DNA of 64,000 bases from Frigidibacter sp. RF13 (GCF_026626305.1 NZ_JAPNUE010000010.1:37320-101319), one strand, 5' to 3'; positions 25,824-36,682 are shown, counted from the first letter of the stretch. Numbers and translations: made by a program. Notes: generated from the sequence alone by a model not told the origin.

Positions 25824-27433
25824 TCAAAGCCCCTACCACCGATGCCCCCGATCTTGCCCCCCTGAGACGCGCCCTCCTGTCGGTTTTCGACAAGGCGGGC
25901 CTTGTCGATTTCGCGCGGGCGCTGCATGCGCGCGGGGTGGAGCTTCTGTCGACCGGCGGATCGGCGCATCTTCTCAGGCAGGCGGGCCTGCCGGTGCGTG
26001 ACGTGGCCGACCTGACGGGCTTTCCCGAGATGATGGATGGCCGCGTCAAGACCTTGCATCCGATGGTGCATGGCGGGCTTCTGGGCCTGCGCGACAATCC
26101 AGATCATGCCGGCGCCATGGCAGAGCATGGCATCCTGCCGATCGACCTTCTGGTGGTGAACCTCTACCCATTCCAGGAAACCGTCGCGGGTGGAGCGGAC
26201 TATGCGACCTGCGTCGAAAATATCGACATCGGCGGCCCGGCGATGATCCGGGCGGCGGCGAAAAACCACGCCTTCGTGTCTGCGGTGACAAGGGTCGAGG
26301 ATTACGCGCCGCTTCTGGCCGAGCTGGAGGCGAACGAGGGCCAGACAAGGCTTGCCTTCCGCAAGGCCCTCGCCCAGCGGGCCTTTGCCCGTACCGCCAC
26401 CTATGACGCGGCCGTGTCCAGCTGGATGGCCAGTGCAATTGGCGAGGCGACGCCGCCTGCCCGCGCCTTTGCCGGAACGCTGGCGCAAAGCCTGCGCTAT
26501 GGCGAGAACCCGCATCAGGCTGCGGCCTTCTACACCGACGGGTCGAACCGGCCGGGCGTTGCCACCGCGCGGCAGTGGCAGGGCAAGGAACTGAGCTACA
26601 ACAATATCAACGATACCGACGCGGCCTATGAGCTGGTCAGCGAGTTCGACCCGGCGAAGGCCGCCGCCTGCGCGATCATCAAACATGCGAACCCGTGCGG
26701 CGTGGCACAGGGCGCCTCGCTGATCGAGGCCTACCGGCGCGCCTATGACTGCGACCGCACTTCGGCCTTCGGCGGCATCGTCGCGCTGAACCGGTCGCTT
26801 GACCGCGAGACGGCAGAGGAAATCTGTCAGATCTTCACCGAGGTGGTCATTGCCCCCGGCGCAGATGAGGACGCGCGCGCGGTATTCGCGGCCAAGAAGA
26901 ACCTGCGGCTTCTGACGACCGAGGCGCTGGCCGATCCGGCCGCGCCGGGGCTGATGTTCAAACAGGTTTCAGGTGGTTTCCTTGTTCAGGACCGCGACAA
27001 TGGCTGGCTCAGGCCCGAGGCGCTGCAGGTGGTGACGAAACGCGCCCCGTCGGCCCAGGAAATGGCCGACCTTCTCTTCGCCTGGAAGGTCGCCAAGCAT
27101 GTGAAATCGAACGCCATCGTCTATGTGAAGGACGGCGCGACGGTGGGTGTGGGCGCGGGGCAGATGAGCCGGATCGATTCGACCCGGATCGCCGCGCGCA
27201 AGTCCGAGGACATGGCCGAGGCACTGGGCCTGCCCGCACCGTTGACCCAAGGTGCGGTCGTCGCCTCTGACGCCTTTTTCCCTTTCCCCGACGGGCTGAT
27301 CGCCGCGGCAGAGGCAGGCGCCACAGCGATCATCCAACCCGGCGGCGCGATGCGCGATGCCGATGTGATCGCGGCGGCGGACGAGCGCGGCCTTGCGATG
27401 GTCTTCACCGGCATGCGTCATTTCCGGCACTGA
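25820..27433 (+). CDS. purH: PurH, bifunctional AICAR transformylase/IMP cyclohydrolase
   Basis: A 537-residue enzyme for the last two steps of IMP synthesis. The N-terminal IMP cyclohydrolase domain has [17 protein letters not shown], the [11 protein letters not shown] loop and [16 protein letters not shown]. The transformylase domain has [12 protein letters not shown], the catalytic KHANPCGVA (Lys-His) and [14 protein letters not shown] near the end. The GTG start overlaps the heparinase gene (GTGA). Length is normal. It is followed after three bases by lspA. Confidence 0.97.
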   Translation: MIKAPTTDAPDLAPLRRALLSVFDKAGLVDFARALHARGVELLSTGGSAHLLRQAGLPVRDVADLTGFPEMMDGRVKTLHPMVHGGLLGLRDNPDHAGAMAEHGILPIDLLVVNLYPFQETVAGGADYATCVENIDIGGPAMIRAAAKNHAFVSAVTRVEDYAPLLAELEANEGQTRLAFRKALAQRAFARTATYDAAVSSWMASAIGEATPPARAFAGTLAQSLRYGENPHQAAAFYTDGSNRPGVATARQWQGKELSYNNINDTDAAYELVSEFDPAKAAACAIIKHANPCGVAQGASLIEAYRRAYDCDRTSAFGGIVALNRSLDRETAEEICQIFTEVVIAPGADEDARAVFAAKKNLRLLTTEALADPAAPGLMFKQVSGGFLVQDRDNGWLRPEALQVVTKRAPSAQEMADLLFAWKVAKHVKSNAIVYVKDGATVGVGAGQMSRIDSTRIAARKSEDMAEALGLPAPLTQGAVVASDAFFPFPDGLIAAAEAGATAIIQPGGAMRDADVIAAADERGLAMVFTGMRHFRH

Positions 27434-27436
27434 GAG

Positions 27437-27931
27437 ATGCGGCTCATCGTCAAGTCCGCGATCGCGACCTTTGCCCTCGATCAGTTGTCGAAGGTCGCGG
27501 TGCTGCATGTTCTCGACCTTGGCCACCGGCAGGAAATCGGCGTCCTGCCGCCCTTCCTCAACTTCCGCATGGCCTGGAACGAGGGGATCAATTTCGGGCT
27601 TTTCGCCCAATCGCATGATCTGGGCCGCTGGCTGCTGATTCTTCTGGCGCTGGCGATCTCTCTCTGGATCTGGCGCTGGGTCAGGAAGGAGCCGGACAAT
27701 GGCCGCGTGCAGATCGCGGGCGGTCTGCTGATCGGCGGGGCGCTGGGCAATGTCGTCGACCGGATCGTCTATGGCGCGGTGGCGGATTTCATCAACATGG
27801 GCCTCCCCGGCTTCGACAATCCGTTCTCGTTCAACCTCGCCGATGTGGCGATCTTCCTTGGCGCGCTGGGGCTCGTCGCCTTTTCGCGGCAGGATCGGCC
27901 TGCAAGGACCGGGCGGGACAAGACCCCGTGA
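27437..27931 (+). CDS. lspA: LspA, signal peptidase II
   Basis: A 164-residue inner-membrane aspartyl peptidase that removes signal peptides from diacylated prolipoproteins. Four membrane segments are visible; the two catalytic aspartates lie in NVVDRIVYGAVADFI and FNLADVAIFLG. A substrate gene, the DUF3035 lipoprotein, follows directly, and NosL, the SPOR protein and the two argH-linked lipoproteins in this window would also be clients. Confidence 0.95.
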   Translation: MRLIVKSAIATFALDQLSKVAVLHVLDLGHRQEIGVLPPFLNFRMAWNEGINFGLFAQSHDLGRWLLILLALAISLWIWRWVRKEPDNGRVQIAGGLLIGGALGNVVDRIVYGAVADFINMGLPGFDNPFSFNLADVAIFLGALGLVAFSRQDRPARTGRDKTP

Positions 27932-27982
27932 CGGGCGGGATCGGATAGGCTAAGACAGGCGCGTACTGAGACGGAGAAGGTC

Positions 27983-28528
27983 ATGCGGGTGAAACAAGGC
28001 ATCGTTTGCGGCGCCCTTATGGCTGCGACCCTGCTGTCGGCCTGTGGCCGCGACAAGACGCCCGACCTGATCACCTTCCGCAACAAGTCGCGCAGCCCCG
28101 ACGAGTTTTCGATCCTGCCGACGAAACCCCTGACCCTGCCCGAGGATCTGGCAAGCCTGCCCGAACCGACGCCGGGCGGCAGCAACATCACCGATCCAAC
28201 GCCTGAGGCGGATGCCGTGGCGGCCCTTGGCGGCAACCCCGATGCAGTGACGCCGGGCGAGAAGGTCGGTGCGGGCAACCTGGGCCTCATCTCCTACGCT
28301 TCACGTTTCGGGCGCGACGGCAATATCCGCCAGACGCTCGCGTCCGAAGACCTTGAATGGCGCAAGGGCCATGACGGACGCCTGCTGGAGCGGATCTTTA
28401 ACGTCACCGTCTATTTCCGCGCCTACGAGCCGATGTCGCTCGACCAGTACGCGGCGCTTGCCTACTGGCGGTCGCGCGGCGTGCAGACCGTGGGCGCCCC
28501 GCCCGAGGAAGTCGGCAACGCGGAATAG
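27983..28528 (+). CDS. DUF3035 lipoprotein (BamF-like)
   Basis: A 181-residue lipoprotein with the lipobox LLSAC at about residues 17-21. The DUF3035 pattern follows: GRDKTPDLITFRN, then DEFSILPTKPLTLP. Some alphaproteobacterial members are annotated as BamF of the outer-membrane assembly machine; evidence here is by motif only. Gene order lspA-DUF3035-M16-M16 is one I associate with Rhodobacteraceae. A GGAGAAGG site precedes the ATG. Confidence 0.85.
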   Translation: MRVKQGIVCGALMAATLLSACGRDKTPDLITFRNKSRSPDEFSILPTKPLTLPEDLASLPEPTPGGSNITDPTPEADAVAALGGNPDAVTPGEKVGAGNLGLISYASRFGRDGNIRQTLASEDLEWRKGHDGRLLERIFNVTVYFRAYEPMSLDQYAALAYWRSRGVQTVGAPPEEVGNAE

Positions 28529-28585
28529 CTCCCGCCACACCCTGCGGAATAACGCCAACGTGCTCAGTGGACACGATTTCCTGAC

Positions 28586-28613
28586 TTGAGCTTGCCGCTT
28601 TCACCCTTAGAAC
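28586..28613 (+). promoter_or_regulatory. possible sigma-70 promoter for the M16 pair
   Basis: TTGAGC (28586-28591), a 16-base spacer, then TAGAAC (28608-28613), placing the start of transcription about 20 bases before the first peptidase gene, whose ribosome site is AGGAGG. Four of six bases match at each hexamer, a moderate fit. Confidence 0.35.
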
Positions 28614-28641
28614 GGGTGGCAGGACTTCAGGAGGATCTCTT

Positions 28642-29997
28642 ATGCTGCGACTGAGCTGCGGCCTGGCCCTTGGCCTTCTTGCCGCGCCCGCCGCCCTTTC
28701 AAGCGCCGCATTCGCCGACGAGGTCACGACCTTCACGCTCGACAATGGCATGCAGGCGGTGGTGATCGAGGATCACCGCGCGCCGGTCGTCACCCATATG
28801 GTCTGGTACCGGGCCGGATCGGCCGACGAAAGGCGCGGCACGTCCGGGATCGCCCATTTTCTTGAACATCTGATGTTCAAGGGCACCGATGCGGTTCCCG
28901 ACGGCCAGTTTTCGCAGATCGTCGAGGCGCAGGGCGGTTATGACAACGCCTTCACCTCGTCCGACCAGACCGCTTATTTCCAGCGCCTCGCTGCTGACCG
29001 GCTGGAACTGGTGATGCGCATGGAAGCTGACCGGATGCGCAACCTGACACTGACTGAAGAGGATGTGGCGACGGAACGGGAAGTAATCCTGGAGGAACGC
29101 GCACAACGCATCGATTCCTCGCCCGAGGCGCTCTTTTCCGAACAGATGGATGCGGCGCAATATCTCAACCACCCCTACGGCACGCCGAACATCGGCTGGC
29201 GGGCCGAGATGGCGGCGCTGTCGCGGCAGGATGCGCTGGACTGGTACGGGCTATACTATGCGCCGAACAATGCAATCCTGATCGTTGCGGGCGATGTCGA
29301 TCCGGCAGAGGTCAAGGCGCTCGCCGAAAAATACTATGCCCCCCTCGCGCCCAGCGCCGGCGTCCCCGAACGCGCCCGCCCGGCCGAACCGCCGCAGCTT
29401 GCCGAACGGCGGCTTTCGTTCAGCGACCCGAATATCGCGCAGCCCTATGTGACCCGCCGCTATCTCGCGCCTGAACGCGACGCGGGCGCGCAGGAAGAAG
29501 CGGCAGCGCTCGTCTTCCTCGCGGCACTTCTCGGTGGCAATGCCCAGACCTCGCTGCTGTCACGCGCGCTGACCTTCGAGCAGAAGATCGCGGTATCCGC
29601 AGGCGCGGGCTATGACGCGACCTCGCTCGACGATACGACCTTCGGTCTTTATGCCGTGCCGGCGCCCGGTGTCAGCCTTTCGACCGTCGAGGCAGCAATG
29701 GACAAGGTGCTGGACGATCTGCTGAAGAACGGCGTCGATCCGGCGCAGTTCGCGCGGCTGAAAACCCAGATGAAGGCCGAACTGATTTACCGGCGCGACA
29801 ATGTTGGCGATCTCGCCGAGGATTACGGTGCGGCGCTGACCTCTGGCCTGACGATCGCGGATGTGGAGGCCTGGCCCGACGTCCTGCAGAAGGTCACAGC
29901 CGAGGATGTGATCACTGTGGCCCGCAAGGTGCTTGACCGCCGCCATGCGGTGACCGGCTGGGCGATGCGCACCGGCGCCGAGGAGAAGCTGCCATGA
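28642..29997 (+). CDS. M16 zinc metallopeptidase, catalytic partner
   Basis: A 451-residue secreted M16 peptidase. The signal peptide ends near AAFA-DE. The inverted zinc motif HFLEH (in GIAHFLEHLMFKG, about 73-77) and the downstream Glu in TEREVILEERAQR make it catalytically complete. It overlaps the next gene by four bases; that product has the same fold without the motif, so a heterodimer like mitochondrial processing peptidase or PqqG/H-type pairs is expected. Substrate: probably periplasmic peptides, unproven. Confidence 0.9.
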   Translation: MLRLSCGLALGLLAAPAALSSAAFADEVTTFTLDNGMQAVVIEDHRAPVVTHMVWYRAGSADERRGTSGIAHFLEHLMFKGTDAVPDGQFSQIVEAQGGYDNAFTSSDQTAYFQRLAADRLELVMRMEADRMRNLTLTEEDVATEREVILEERAQRIDSSPEALFSEQMDAAQYLNHPYGTPNIGWRAEMAALSRQDALDWYGLYYAPNNAILIVAGDVDPAEVKALAEKYYAPLAPSAGVPERARPAEPPQLAERRLSFSDPNIAQPYVTRRYLAPERDAGAQEEAAALVFLAALLGGNAQTSLLSRALTFEQKIAVSAGAGYDATSLDDTTFGLYAVPAPGVSLSTVEAAMDKVLDDLLKNGVDPAQFARLKTQMKAELIYRRDNVGDLAEDYGAALTSGLTIADVEAWPDVLQKVTAEDVITVARKVLDRRHAVTGWAMRTGAEEKLP

Positions 29998-31304
29998 TCC
30001 GTTTCCTGTTCGCTGCGGTTTTTTCCGCCCTCGCCCTGCCCGCTCTGGCCGAGGTGAAGATTGCCGAGGTCACCTCGCCCGGCGGCATCAAGGCCTGGCT
30101 GGTCGAGGAACATGGCATCCCCTTCACCGCGCTGGAACTGAGGTTCCGGGGCGGCACCTCGCTGGACGCACCCGACAGGCGCGGGGCGGTGATGCTGATG
30201 GCCGCGCTGCTGGAAGAGGGCGCCGACGGGCTCGATTCCAAGGGCTTTGCCGAACGGCGGGAGGAGCTGGCGGCGCGGATCGGGTTCGACGCGAATGCCG
30301 ATGCGGTAACGGTATCGGTGCAGATGCTGACCGAGAACCGCGACGAGGTGGTGAAGCTACTGAAAAGCGCGCTGATCAATCCGCGCTTCGATCAGGACGC
30401 GATCGACCGGGTGAAGGGGCAGATCCAGTCGATCATCCAGTCGCAAGCCACCTCGCCCGACGATATTGGGCGCGAGGCGATGGATGCAGCGCTTTACGGC
30501 GACCATCCCTATGGTTCGTCCGACCTCGGTACGGCGGAAAGCGCCGCCGCCCTGACCCGTGACGATCTTCTGGCCGCCAAGGCGGCGACCATGGCGCGCG
30601 ACCGGCTCTACGTCTCGGTCGTCGGTGACATAACTGGCGAAGAGCTCGGCAAGCTTATCGACGGGCTCCTCGGCGACCTTCCTGCGACGGGCACGCCGCT
30701 GCCCGGCCCGGTGACACCGGCTTTCGCGGGCGGCGTTACGGTGGTGCCCTTCGATACGCCGCAATCGGTGATCCTCTTCGGCCAGCCCGGCGTGCCGTGG
30801 CAGGACCCGGACTATTACCCCGCCTATGTGCTGAACCAGATCCTCGGCGGTGGCGGCTTTACCGCGCGGCTGATGACCGAGGTGCGCGAAAAGCGCGGGC
30901 TGACCTATGGCGTTTCGACCGATCTGGTGAACATGGACCTTGCCGACAGCTGGCAGGGTTCGCTCGCTTCGTCGAATGAAAAGGCCGCCGAGGCGGTAAC
31001 GGTGATCCGCGAGGTCTGGGCCGATGTGGCGGCGAACGGCGTGACGGCTGAAGAGCTCGAGGCGGCGAAGACCTACATGACAGGTTCCTATCCCCTGCGC
31101 TTCGACGGCAACGACAATATCGCGCGCATCCTCGTGGGCATGCAGATGGACGGCTTCCCGATCGACTATCCCGCGCATCGCAATGAAAAGATCGAGGCGG
31201 TGACGCTTGAGGATGTGAAGCGCGTGGCGCGGGAGAGGATGAAGCCCGATCAGCTGACTTTCACGATAGTCGGCCGCCCCGCAGGGCTGGGGAGTACCAA
31301 TTGA
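29994..31304 (+). CDS. M16 family protein lacking the zinc site, non-catalytic partner
   Basis: A 436-residue secreted M16 homologue with a signal peptide ending at ALA-EV. At the position of HxxEH it reads MLMAALLEEGADG, so zinc cannot be bound. It keeps the glycine-rich loop and the GGGGFTARLMTEVREKRGLTYGV segment that, in paired M16 enzymes, supplies substrate-positioning Arg and Tyr residues to the active subunit. Its start overlaps the catalytic partner gene (ATGA), enforcing equal production. Confidence 0.88.
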   Translation: MIRFLFAAVFSALALPALAEVKIAEVTSPGGIKAWLVEEHGIPFTALELRFRGGTSLDAPDRRGAVMLMAALLEEGADGLDSKGFAERREELAARIGFDANADAVTVSVQMLTENRDEVVKLLKSALINPRFDQDAIDRVKGQIQSIIQSQATSPDDIGREAMDAALYGDHPYGSSDLGTAESAAALTRDDLLAAKAATMARDRLYVSVVGDITGEELGKLIDGLLGDLPATGTPLPGPVTPAFAGGVTVVPFDTPQSVILFGQPGVPWQDPDYYPAYVLNQILGGGGFTARLMTEVREKRGLTYGVSTDLVNMDLADSWQGSLASSNEKAAEAVTVIREVWADVAANGVTAEELEAAKTYMTGSYPLRFDGNDNIARILVGMQMDGFPIDYPAHRNEKIEAVTLEDVKRVARERMKPDQLTFTIVGRPAGLGSTN

Positions 31305-31367
31305 ACCCCGACACGGCGCCGGAACGAACCGTGGCCGAATCTCCCGACCCATGCTAAAGCTTGGGGC

Positions 31368-33209
31368 ATGAATGCCCAAGACCCCAACATGCACGATTCC
31401 CGGCCCGTGATCCGCCAGCTTGATGAAGCTGCGGTCAACCGGATTGCGGCGGGCGAGGTGGTGGAGCGCCCCGCTTCGGCCGTGAAGGAGCTGGTGGAGA
31501 ATGCACTCGATGCAGGGGCTGGCCGGGTGGATGTAGCCTATGCCGATGGCGGCAAGACCCTGATCCGGGTGACGGACGACGGTTGCGGCATGACGGCCAA
31601 AGACCTGCCGCTCGCGCTCGCGCGCCACGCGACCTCGAAGATCGACGGCTCGGACCTTCTGAACATCCACACGTTCGGCTTCCGGGGCGAGGCGCTGCCC
31701 TCGCTCGGCGCGGTCGGGCGGCTGAAGGTGACCTCGCGTGCCGCGGGGCAGGAGGCGGCAGAGATCGCGGTCAACGGCGGGCGCGATGTACCGGTGCGGC
31801 CGGCAGCGCTGGCGCGCGGCACGGTCGTGGAGTTGCGCGACCTCTTCTTCGCCACGCCCGCGCGGCTTAAATTCCTGCGCAGCGACCGGGCAGAGGCGCA
31901 GGCGATCGGCGATGTGGTCCGGCGGCTCGCCATGGCGGAGCCGTCGGTGGCCTTCACCCTGCGGGATATCTCTGGCGGGGGCGAGGGCAGGCTTATCTTC
32001 CGCGCCGACGCCGAACAAGGCGACCTCTTCGATGCGCTGCGCCTGCGGCTTCGCGCACTCATCGGTGCCGATTTCGCCGAAAATGCGCTCAGGATCGAGG
32101 CGGAACGCGAGGGCATCAGCCTGACCGGCTATGCCGCGCTGCCGACCTATTCGCGGGGCGCGGCGGTCGAGCAATATCTCTTCGTGAACGGCCGCCCGGT
32201 GCGCGACAAGCTTCTTCTCGGCGCACTCCGCGCCGCCTATCAGGACGTGCTGCCCCGCGACCGACATCCGGCGGCCTGCCTGTTCCTGACCCTCGATCCG
32301 ACGCGGGTCGACGTGAACGTCCATCCGGCGAAGGCCGAGGTCCGGTTCCGCGAACCGGCCATCGCGCGGGGCCTCATCGTTTCGGCGCTCCGCCATGCGC
32401 TCGCTGAAGGCGGGCATCGCGCCTCTTCGACAGTTGCGAGCCTGACGCTTGGCGCCATGCGGCCCGAACCAATGGCACCGCGCCTCTGGCAGAGCGGGCG
32501 GCCGAAGGCCGCGGTGCTCGACCGCAGCCTGGCCTTTCAGGCACCGCTCGCCTCCGGCTTCGCGGAAGCCTCTGCGCGGTACGAGCGGGCCGAAGAGCCG
32601 CCGCAGGCGGACGACGAGGCGCCCGCCGCGCATCCTCTGGGCGCGGCGCGGGCGCAGCTGCACGAGAATTACATCATCGCCCAGACTGAAACCGGGATCG
32701 TGATTGTCGATCAGCATGCGGCGCATGAACGGCTGGTCTATGAACGGCTGAAGGCCCAGAGGGCCGAACGCGCCGTCGCGGCGCAGGCGCTGCTGATCCC
32801 GGAGATCGTCGAGCTTTCCGCCGGCGACGCGGCGCTGATCCTTGACCATGCCGAAGCGCTCGACAGCCTCGGGCTTTCGGTCGAACCCTTCGGCGGCAGT
32901 GCCGTCGCCGTCCGCGCGACGCCTGCAATCCTCGGGCCCCTGTCCGCCGCCGATCTTTTGCGCGACATCCTCGACGAACTTGCCGACGAAGGCGAAAGCC
33001 GCACGCTTGGCGCGCGGATCGACGCGATCCTTTCCCGCATGGCCTGCCATGGCTCGATCCGTTCCGGCCGCCGGATGGGGCCCGCGGAGATGAACGCGCT
33101 TCTGCGCGAGATGGAGGCGACGCCCCTTTCCGGCCAGTGCAACCATGGGCGGCCGACCTATGTGGAACTGAAGCTTTCCGATATCGAAAGGCTGTTCGGG
33201 CGGACATGA
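31368..33209 (+). CDS. mutL: MutL, mismatch repair endonuclease
   Basis: A 613-residue GHKL ATPase. [32 protein letters not shown] and HATSKI...[10 protein letters not shown] are the nucleotide-binding motifs; [11 protein letters not shown] closes the N-terminal half. The C-terminal domain has [12 protein letters not shown] from about residue 448, the DQHA-x2-E-x4-E endonuclease motif, fitting a MutH-less organism in which MutL itself nicks. The terminal zinc motif reads CNHGRPT where CPHGRPT is common. The stop overlaps rmuC. Confidence 0.96.
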   Translation: MNAQDPNMHDSRPVIRQLDEAAVNRIAAGEVVERPASAVKELVENALDAGAGRVDVAYADGGKTLIRVTDDGCGMTAKDLPLALARHATSKIDGSDLLNIHTFGFRGEALPSLGAVGRLKVTSRAAGQEAAEIAVNGGRDVPVRPAALARGTVVELRDLFFATPARLKFLRSDRAEAQAIGDVVRRLAMAEPSVAFTLRDISGGGEGRLIFRADAEQGDLFDALRLRLRALIGADFAENALRIEAEREGISLTGYAALPTYSRGAAVEQYLFVNGRPVRDKLLLGALRAAYQDVLPRDRHPAACLFLTLDPTRVDVNVHPAKAEVRFREPAIARGLIVSALRHALAEGGHRASSTVASLTLGAMRPEPMAPRLWQSGRPKAAVLDRSLAFQAPLASGFAEASARYERAEEPPQADDEAPAAHPLGAARAQLHENYIIAQTETGIVIVDQHAAHERLVYERLKAQRAERAVAAQALLIPEIVELSAGDAALILDHAEALDSLGLSVEPFGGSAVAVRATPAILGPLSAADLLRDILDELADEGESRTLGARIDAILSRMACHGSIRSGRRMGPAEMNALLREMEATPLSGQCNHGRPTYVELKLSDIERLFGRT

Positions 33210-34372
33210 TCACGATCTTCGGCCAGACTTATGCTTTCGACGATCCGAAGGTGATCGCGGCGCTCGTGGGGGCGGCACTCCTCCTCGCGCTTTTCACCCT
33301 CCTTTTCCTCACGCTCCGCTCCGCCGTCCGCGCCTCGCGGCTCTCCGAGCCGCTCTTGCACCAGATGGGCGCTCTTGGCCAAAGGGTGCAGTCGCTGTCG
33401 GATGGCCAGCATCAGCTTGCGGGTGGTCTCAACCATGTGTCCGAGGCCTCCGCCGCAGCGCAGGCGAAGCTTCTGCAGCTGATGGAGGCGCGGCTGGCGG
33501 ATGTGTCGCGCGGGATGACCGAGACGCTGCACGGCACCGCCACCCGCACCGCGCGCTCGTTGGGCGAGTTGCAGCAGCGGCTGGAGACGATCGACAAGGC
33601 GCAGGCCAATATCGAGAAGCTTTCCGGGAACGTCCTGTCACTGCAGGACATCCTCTCGAACAAGCAGACCCGCGGCGCCTTCGGGGAAATCCAGCTCAAC
33701 GATATCGTCACCAAGGCGCTGCCGTCGGACGCCTATGCCTTTCAGGCGACGCTGTCGAACGGCCGCCGCGCCGATTGCCTTATCCATTTGCCGAACCCGC
33801 CGGGGCCGATCGTCATCGATTCCAAGTTCCCGCTGGAAGCCTATGAGGCGCTGCGCCGGGCCGGGAACAATGCCGAGCTGATCGAGGCGCAACGGATGAT
33901 GCGGATCGCGGTCCGCAACCATATCAAGGCCATTGCCGAACGTTACCTGATCGAGGGCGAAACCGCCGACGGCGCGCTGATGTTCCTGCCGTCAGAGGCG
34001 GTCTATGCCGAACTGCACGCGAATTTCCCCGAACTGGTGCGCGAAGGCTTCGCGGCCAAAGTTTGGATCGTGTCGCCCACCACCTGCATGGCCACCCTGA
34101 ACACGATGCGCGCGATCCTGAAGGATGCGCGGATGCGCGAACAGGCGGGCGCGATCCGCAAGGAACTGGCGCTTCTGCACGGCGATGTGGAACGGCTTTC
34201 GGAGCGCGTCCAGAACCTCGACCGACATTTTGGTCAGGCGGCGAAGGATATCGAGGAGATCAAGATCTCCGCCGACAAGGCCGGGAAACGCGCCCACAGG
34301 CTCGATAATTTCGATTTCGAGGAGATCGCCGCGCCGGAGGCGCCGCGCGTCGTGCCGTTGGTGAAGGGCTGA
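33206..34372 (+). CDS. rmuC: RmuC-family DNA recombination protein
   Basis: A 388-residue protein: one N-terminal membrane anchor (about 15-40), a long coiled coil (about 60-150) and a PD-(D/E)xK-like nuclease fold with [12 protein letters not shown] and [15 protein letters not shown]. RmuC limits recombination at inverted repeats and is thought to cut unusual DNA structures. The ATG at 33206 overlaps the mutL stop (ATGA), which decides it over a reading from 33137. Genes converge with the small lipoprotein at 34377, only four bases apart. Confidence 0.92.
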   Translation: MITIFGQTYAFDDPKVIAALVGAALLLALFTLLFLTLRSAVRASRLSEPLLHQMGALGQRVQSLSDGQHQLAGGLNHVSEASAAAQAKLLQLMEARLADVSRGMTETLHGTATRTARSLGELQQRLETIDKAQANIEKLSGNVLSLQDILSNKQTRGAFGEIQLNDIVTKALPSDAYAFQATLSNGRRADCLIHLPNPPGPIVIDSKFPLEAYEALRRAGNNAELIEAQRMMRIAVRNHIKAIAERYLIEGETADGALMFLPSEAVYAELHANFPELVREGFAAKVWIVSPTTCMATLNTMRAILKDARMREQAGAIRKELALLHGDVERLSERVQNLDRHFGQAAKDIEEIKISADKAGKRAHRLDNFDFEEIAAPEAPRVVPLVKG

Positions 34373-34376
34373 GGGG

Positions 34377-34520
34377 TCAGGACCCGCCGACGATTCCGAC
34401 CTTAGCGGTGCCGGTGATGGTTACGCCCGGTTTCTGCGCAGGCGCAGTGGGTCGCCCGTCCGCGCCGCAGGCGGCGAGAAGGCCGAGAATCAGAAGGCTG
34501 GAAGCTATTTTTGCACTCAT
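34377..34520 (-). CDS. small lipoprotein, last gene of the argH operon
   Basis: A 47-residue lipoprotein: [18 protein letters not shown] ends in the lipobox LAAC, and the mature part has a short PTAPAQKPGVTITGTAKVG stretch. Its ATG overlaps the stop of another mini-lipoprotein gene (34517-34687) by four bases, which in turn overlaps argH. I do not recognise the family. The two share a proline/valine tail with the word GVTI, suggesting duplication. Confidence 0.65.
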   Translation of the reverse strand: MSAKIASSLLILGLLAACGADGRPTAPAQKPGVTITGTAKVGIVGGS

Positions 34521-34687
34521 TGCGAGATCGTCACTCCGACTCCCAAAAGGTTTGTCCTGACCGACGGGGCGACCTTCACCCCGTCCGGCGTGAGGCGGAC
34601 ATTGGCATGGGCGCGCGGCTGGGAACAGGCGGCAAGAGCCGCCAGACAGGCGATCGGCAGAAGCGCGCTCAACCTGAAACAGATCAT
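34517..34687 (-). CDS. small lipoprotein directly after argH
   Basis: A 56-residue lipoprotein. The signal peptide [21 protein letters not shown] ends in the lipobox AAC; the mature part contains [19 protein letters not shown] and ends GVGVTISQ. The ATG overlaps the argH TGA (bases 34684-34687) and its own TGA overlaps the next mini-gene, so the three are coupled. It is easily missed because of its size. The function is unknown. Confidence 0.65.
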   Translation of the reverse strand: MICFRLSALLPIACLAALAACSQPRAHANVRLTPDGVKVAPSVRTNLLGVGVTISQ

Positions 34688-36087
34688 CCGATCTGCTTCT
34701 TCCAGCGGGCGATCTGGGCGCGAACCTGTGCGGGCGCGGTGCCACCATAGCTTTGCCGCGAGGCGACCGAATTATGGACGCCGAGTACCGAATAGATTTC
34801 CTGCGTGATGCCGTCATGGACAGAATTCATCTCGGCAAGGCTCAGATCGGGCAGGTCGCAGACCTTCTTTTCGGCCAAAGCCACCAGCGACCCGGTGACA
34901 TGGTGCGCCTCGCGGAAGGGCAGACCGAGCGAGCGGACGAGCCAGTCGGCGAGGTCGGTCGCGGTCGAGAAACCGCTGGAGGCCGCTTTTTCCAGACTGG
35001 CGCGGTTCGCCGTCATGTCGGCCACCATTCCGGTCATCGCCGCAAGCGCCAGCATCAGCGTATCGGCGGCATCGAAGACCTGTTCCTTGTCCTCCTGCAT
35101 GTCCTTGGAATAGGCCAAGGGCAGACCCTTCATCACGGTGAAGAGGGCGATGGTCGAGCCGAGGATACGGCCGATCTTGGCCCGGATCAGCTCCGCCGCG
35201 TCGGGGTTCTTCTTCTGCGGCATGATCGAGGAGCCGGTCGAGAAGCGATCCGAAAGCGTGACGAAGCGGAACTGGGCCGACGACCAGATCACCAGCTCTT
35301 CGGCGAAGCGCGACAGATGGACGGCGCAGATGGACGCCGCCGACAGGAATTCCAGCGCGAAGTCGCGGTCACTGACCGCATCCAGCGAATTTGCCATCGG
35401 GCGGTCGAAACCCAGCGCCTTCGCCGTCATATGCCGGTCGATGGGGAAGCTGGTGCCCGCCAGAGCCGCCGCGCCAAGTGGGCACTCGTTCATGCGCGCC
35501 CGCGCATCGCGGAACCGGCCCCGGTCGCGCGCGAACATCTCGACATAGGCCATCATGTGATGGCCCCAGGTCACCGGCTGTGCGGTTTGCAGGTGGGTGA
35601 AGCCCGGCATGACCCAATCGGCGCCCGCCTCGGCCTGCGCGAGAAGCGCGACGATAAGCGCGCCGAGCGCCTCGTCGGCCTGATCGCACTGATCGCGGAC
35701 CCACAGCCGGAAATCGGTCGCCACCTGATCGTTCCGCGACCGCGCCGTATGAAGCCGCCCGGCCGGTTCGCCGATCACCTCTTTCAGCCGCGCCTCGACA
35801 TTCATGTGAATGTCCTCAAGCGCCGTCCTGAACTCGAACTTTCCGCCCTCGATCTCTGACAAGACCGTGAGCAGCCCTTCCCCGATCGCGTCGGCGTCCT
35901 TATCAGTAAGGATGCCATTAGCCGCGAGCATCGCGGCATGGGCGCGGCTGCCGGCGATGTCCTGGGCGTAGAGCCGCCGGTCGAACGAGATCGAGGCATT
36001 AATCGCCTCCATGATCGCGTCCGGCCCGGCGGCGAAACGCCCGCCCCACATCGCATTCGCGGCCTTGGAGGTTTTCTGGTCGGTCAT
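34684..36087 (-). CDS. argH: ArgH, argininosuccinate lyase
   Basis: A 467-residue fumarase/aspartase-superfamily enzyme that splits argininosuccinate into arginine and fumarate. [20 protein letters not shown] opens the protein, [17 protein letters not shown] and [16 protein letters not shown] hold active-site residues, and the mobile signature loop is [18 protein letters not shown]. The ATG at 36087 has AAAGGG upstream; an ATG at 36111 would overlap the divergent gene and lacks a site. Two small lipoprotein genes are coupled downstream. Confidence 0.96.
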   Translation of the reverse strand: MTDQKTSKAANAMWGGRFAAGPDAIMEAINASISFDRRLYAQDIAGSRAHAAMLAANGILTDKDADAIGEGLLTVLSEIEGGKFEFRTALEDIHMNVEARLKEVIGEPAGRLHTARSRNDQVATDFRLWVRDQCDQADEALGALIVALLAQAEAGADWVMPGFTHLQTAQPVTWGHHMMAYVEMFARDRGRFRDARARMNECPLGAAALAGTSFPIDRHMTAKALGFDRPMANSLDAVSDRDFALEFLSAASICAVHLSRFAEELVIWSSAQFRFVTLSDRFSTGSSIMPQKKNPDAAELIRAKIGRILGSTIALFTVMKGLPLAYSKDMQEDKEQVFDAADTLMLALAAMTGMVADMTANRASLEKAASSGFSTATDLADWLVRSLGLPFREAHHVTGSLVALAEKKVCDLPDLSLAEMNSVHDGITQEIYSVLGVHNSVASRQSYGGTAPAQVRAQIARWKKQIG

Positions 36088-36109
36088 GGCCGGCCCTTTC
36101 GGAGGTATC

Positions 36110-36682
36110 ATGCGGTTTCTCGTCCGGTTCGTCCTCTACACGGCCCTCGCATTCGGTGCAAACGGAGCCCGCGCGGAAATGGCGCTGGATAGACCCGCCG
36201 AGGCGCTTCAGCCCTTCGCGACCGGCGGCATGGCGCGGCTGGTTCCGGCAGAGGCGCCGCTGCCCCTGCCAGAGGCGGCGCTCATTGATGAAACCGACGC
36301 GCCGCGCAGCCTTGGAGAATTCAAGGGCAAGGTCATCCTCGTGAACTTCTGGGCGACCTGGTGCGCGCCCTGCCGGGCGGAGCTTGCCTCGCTCGACCGG
36401 CTTGATGCGGCGCTTGGCGGCGAGGATTTCGCGGTCGTCACCATTGCCACCGGTCGCAATCCCCTGCCTGCCATCGACAAGCTCTTCGCAGAAGAAGGCA
36501 TCACCCGCCTGCCGATCCTGCGCGACCCGGACATGACCTTCTCGCGCGCCTCGGGCGTTCTCGGCCTGCCGGTCAGCCTGATCGTTGACCGGGAGGGCCG
36601 AGAGATTGCGCGCCTGACGGGTGATGCGGTCTGGGACGGGCCGGAGGCGCAGGCGCTGATCAAGGCCCTGATCGCCCCCTGA
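36110..36682 (+). CDS. TlpA-like thiol:disulfide oxidoreductase
   Basis: A 190-residue periplasmic thioredoxin-fold protein. An N-terminal signal or anchor ends near ARAEM. The core has [25 protein letters not shown] with the redox pair CAPC (about 85-88) and the cis-Pro in GLPVSLIVD. Such proteins reduce cytochrome c apoproteins or copper sites of oxidase assembly factors. GGAGG lies six bases before the ATG. Only 22 bases separate its start codon from that of divergent argH. Confidence 0.9.
   Translation: MRFLVRFVLYTALAFGANGARAEMALDRPAEALQPFATGGMARLVPAEAPLPLPEAALIDETDAPRSLGEFKGKVILVNFWATWCAPCRAELASLDRLDAALGGEDFAVVTIATGRNPLPAIDKLFAEEGITRLPILRDPDMTFSRASGVLGLPVSLIVDREGREIARLTGDAVWDGPEAQALIKALIAP

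Noticed and set aside
30357..33146. Very long open frame on the minus strand (over 900 codons) across the M16 and mutL genes
   Set aside because: It is an exact antisense of two well-supported genes. GC-rich DNA with G/C in third positions routinely leaves the opposite strand open, and the product is a His/Arg-rich string without domains.
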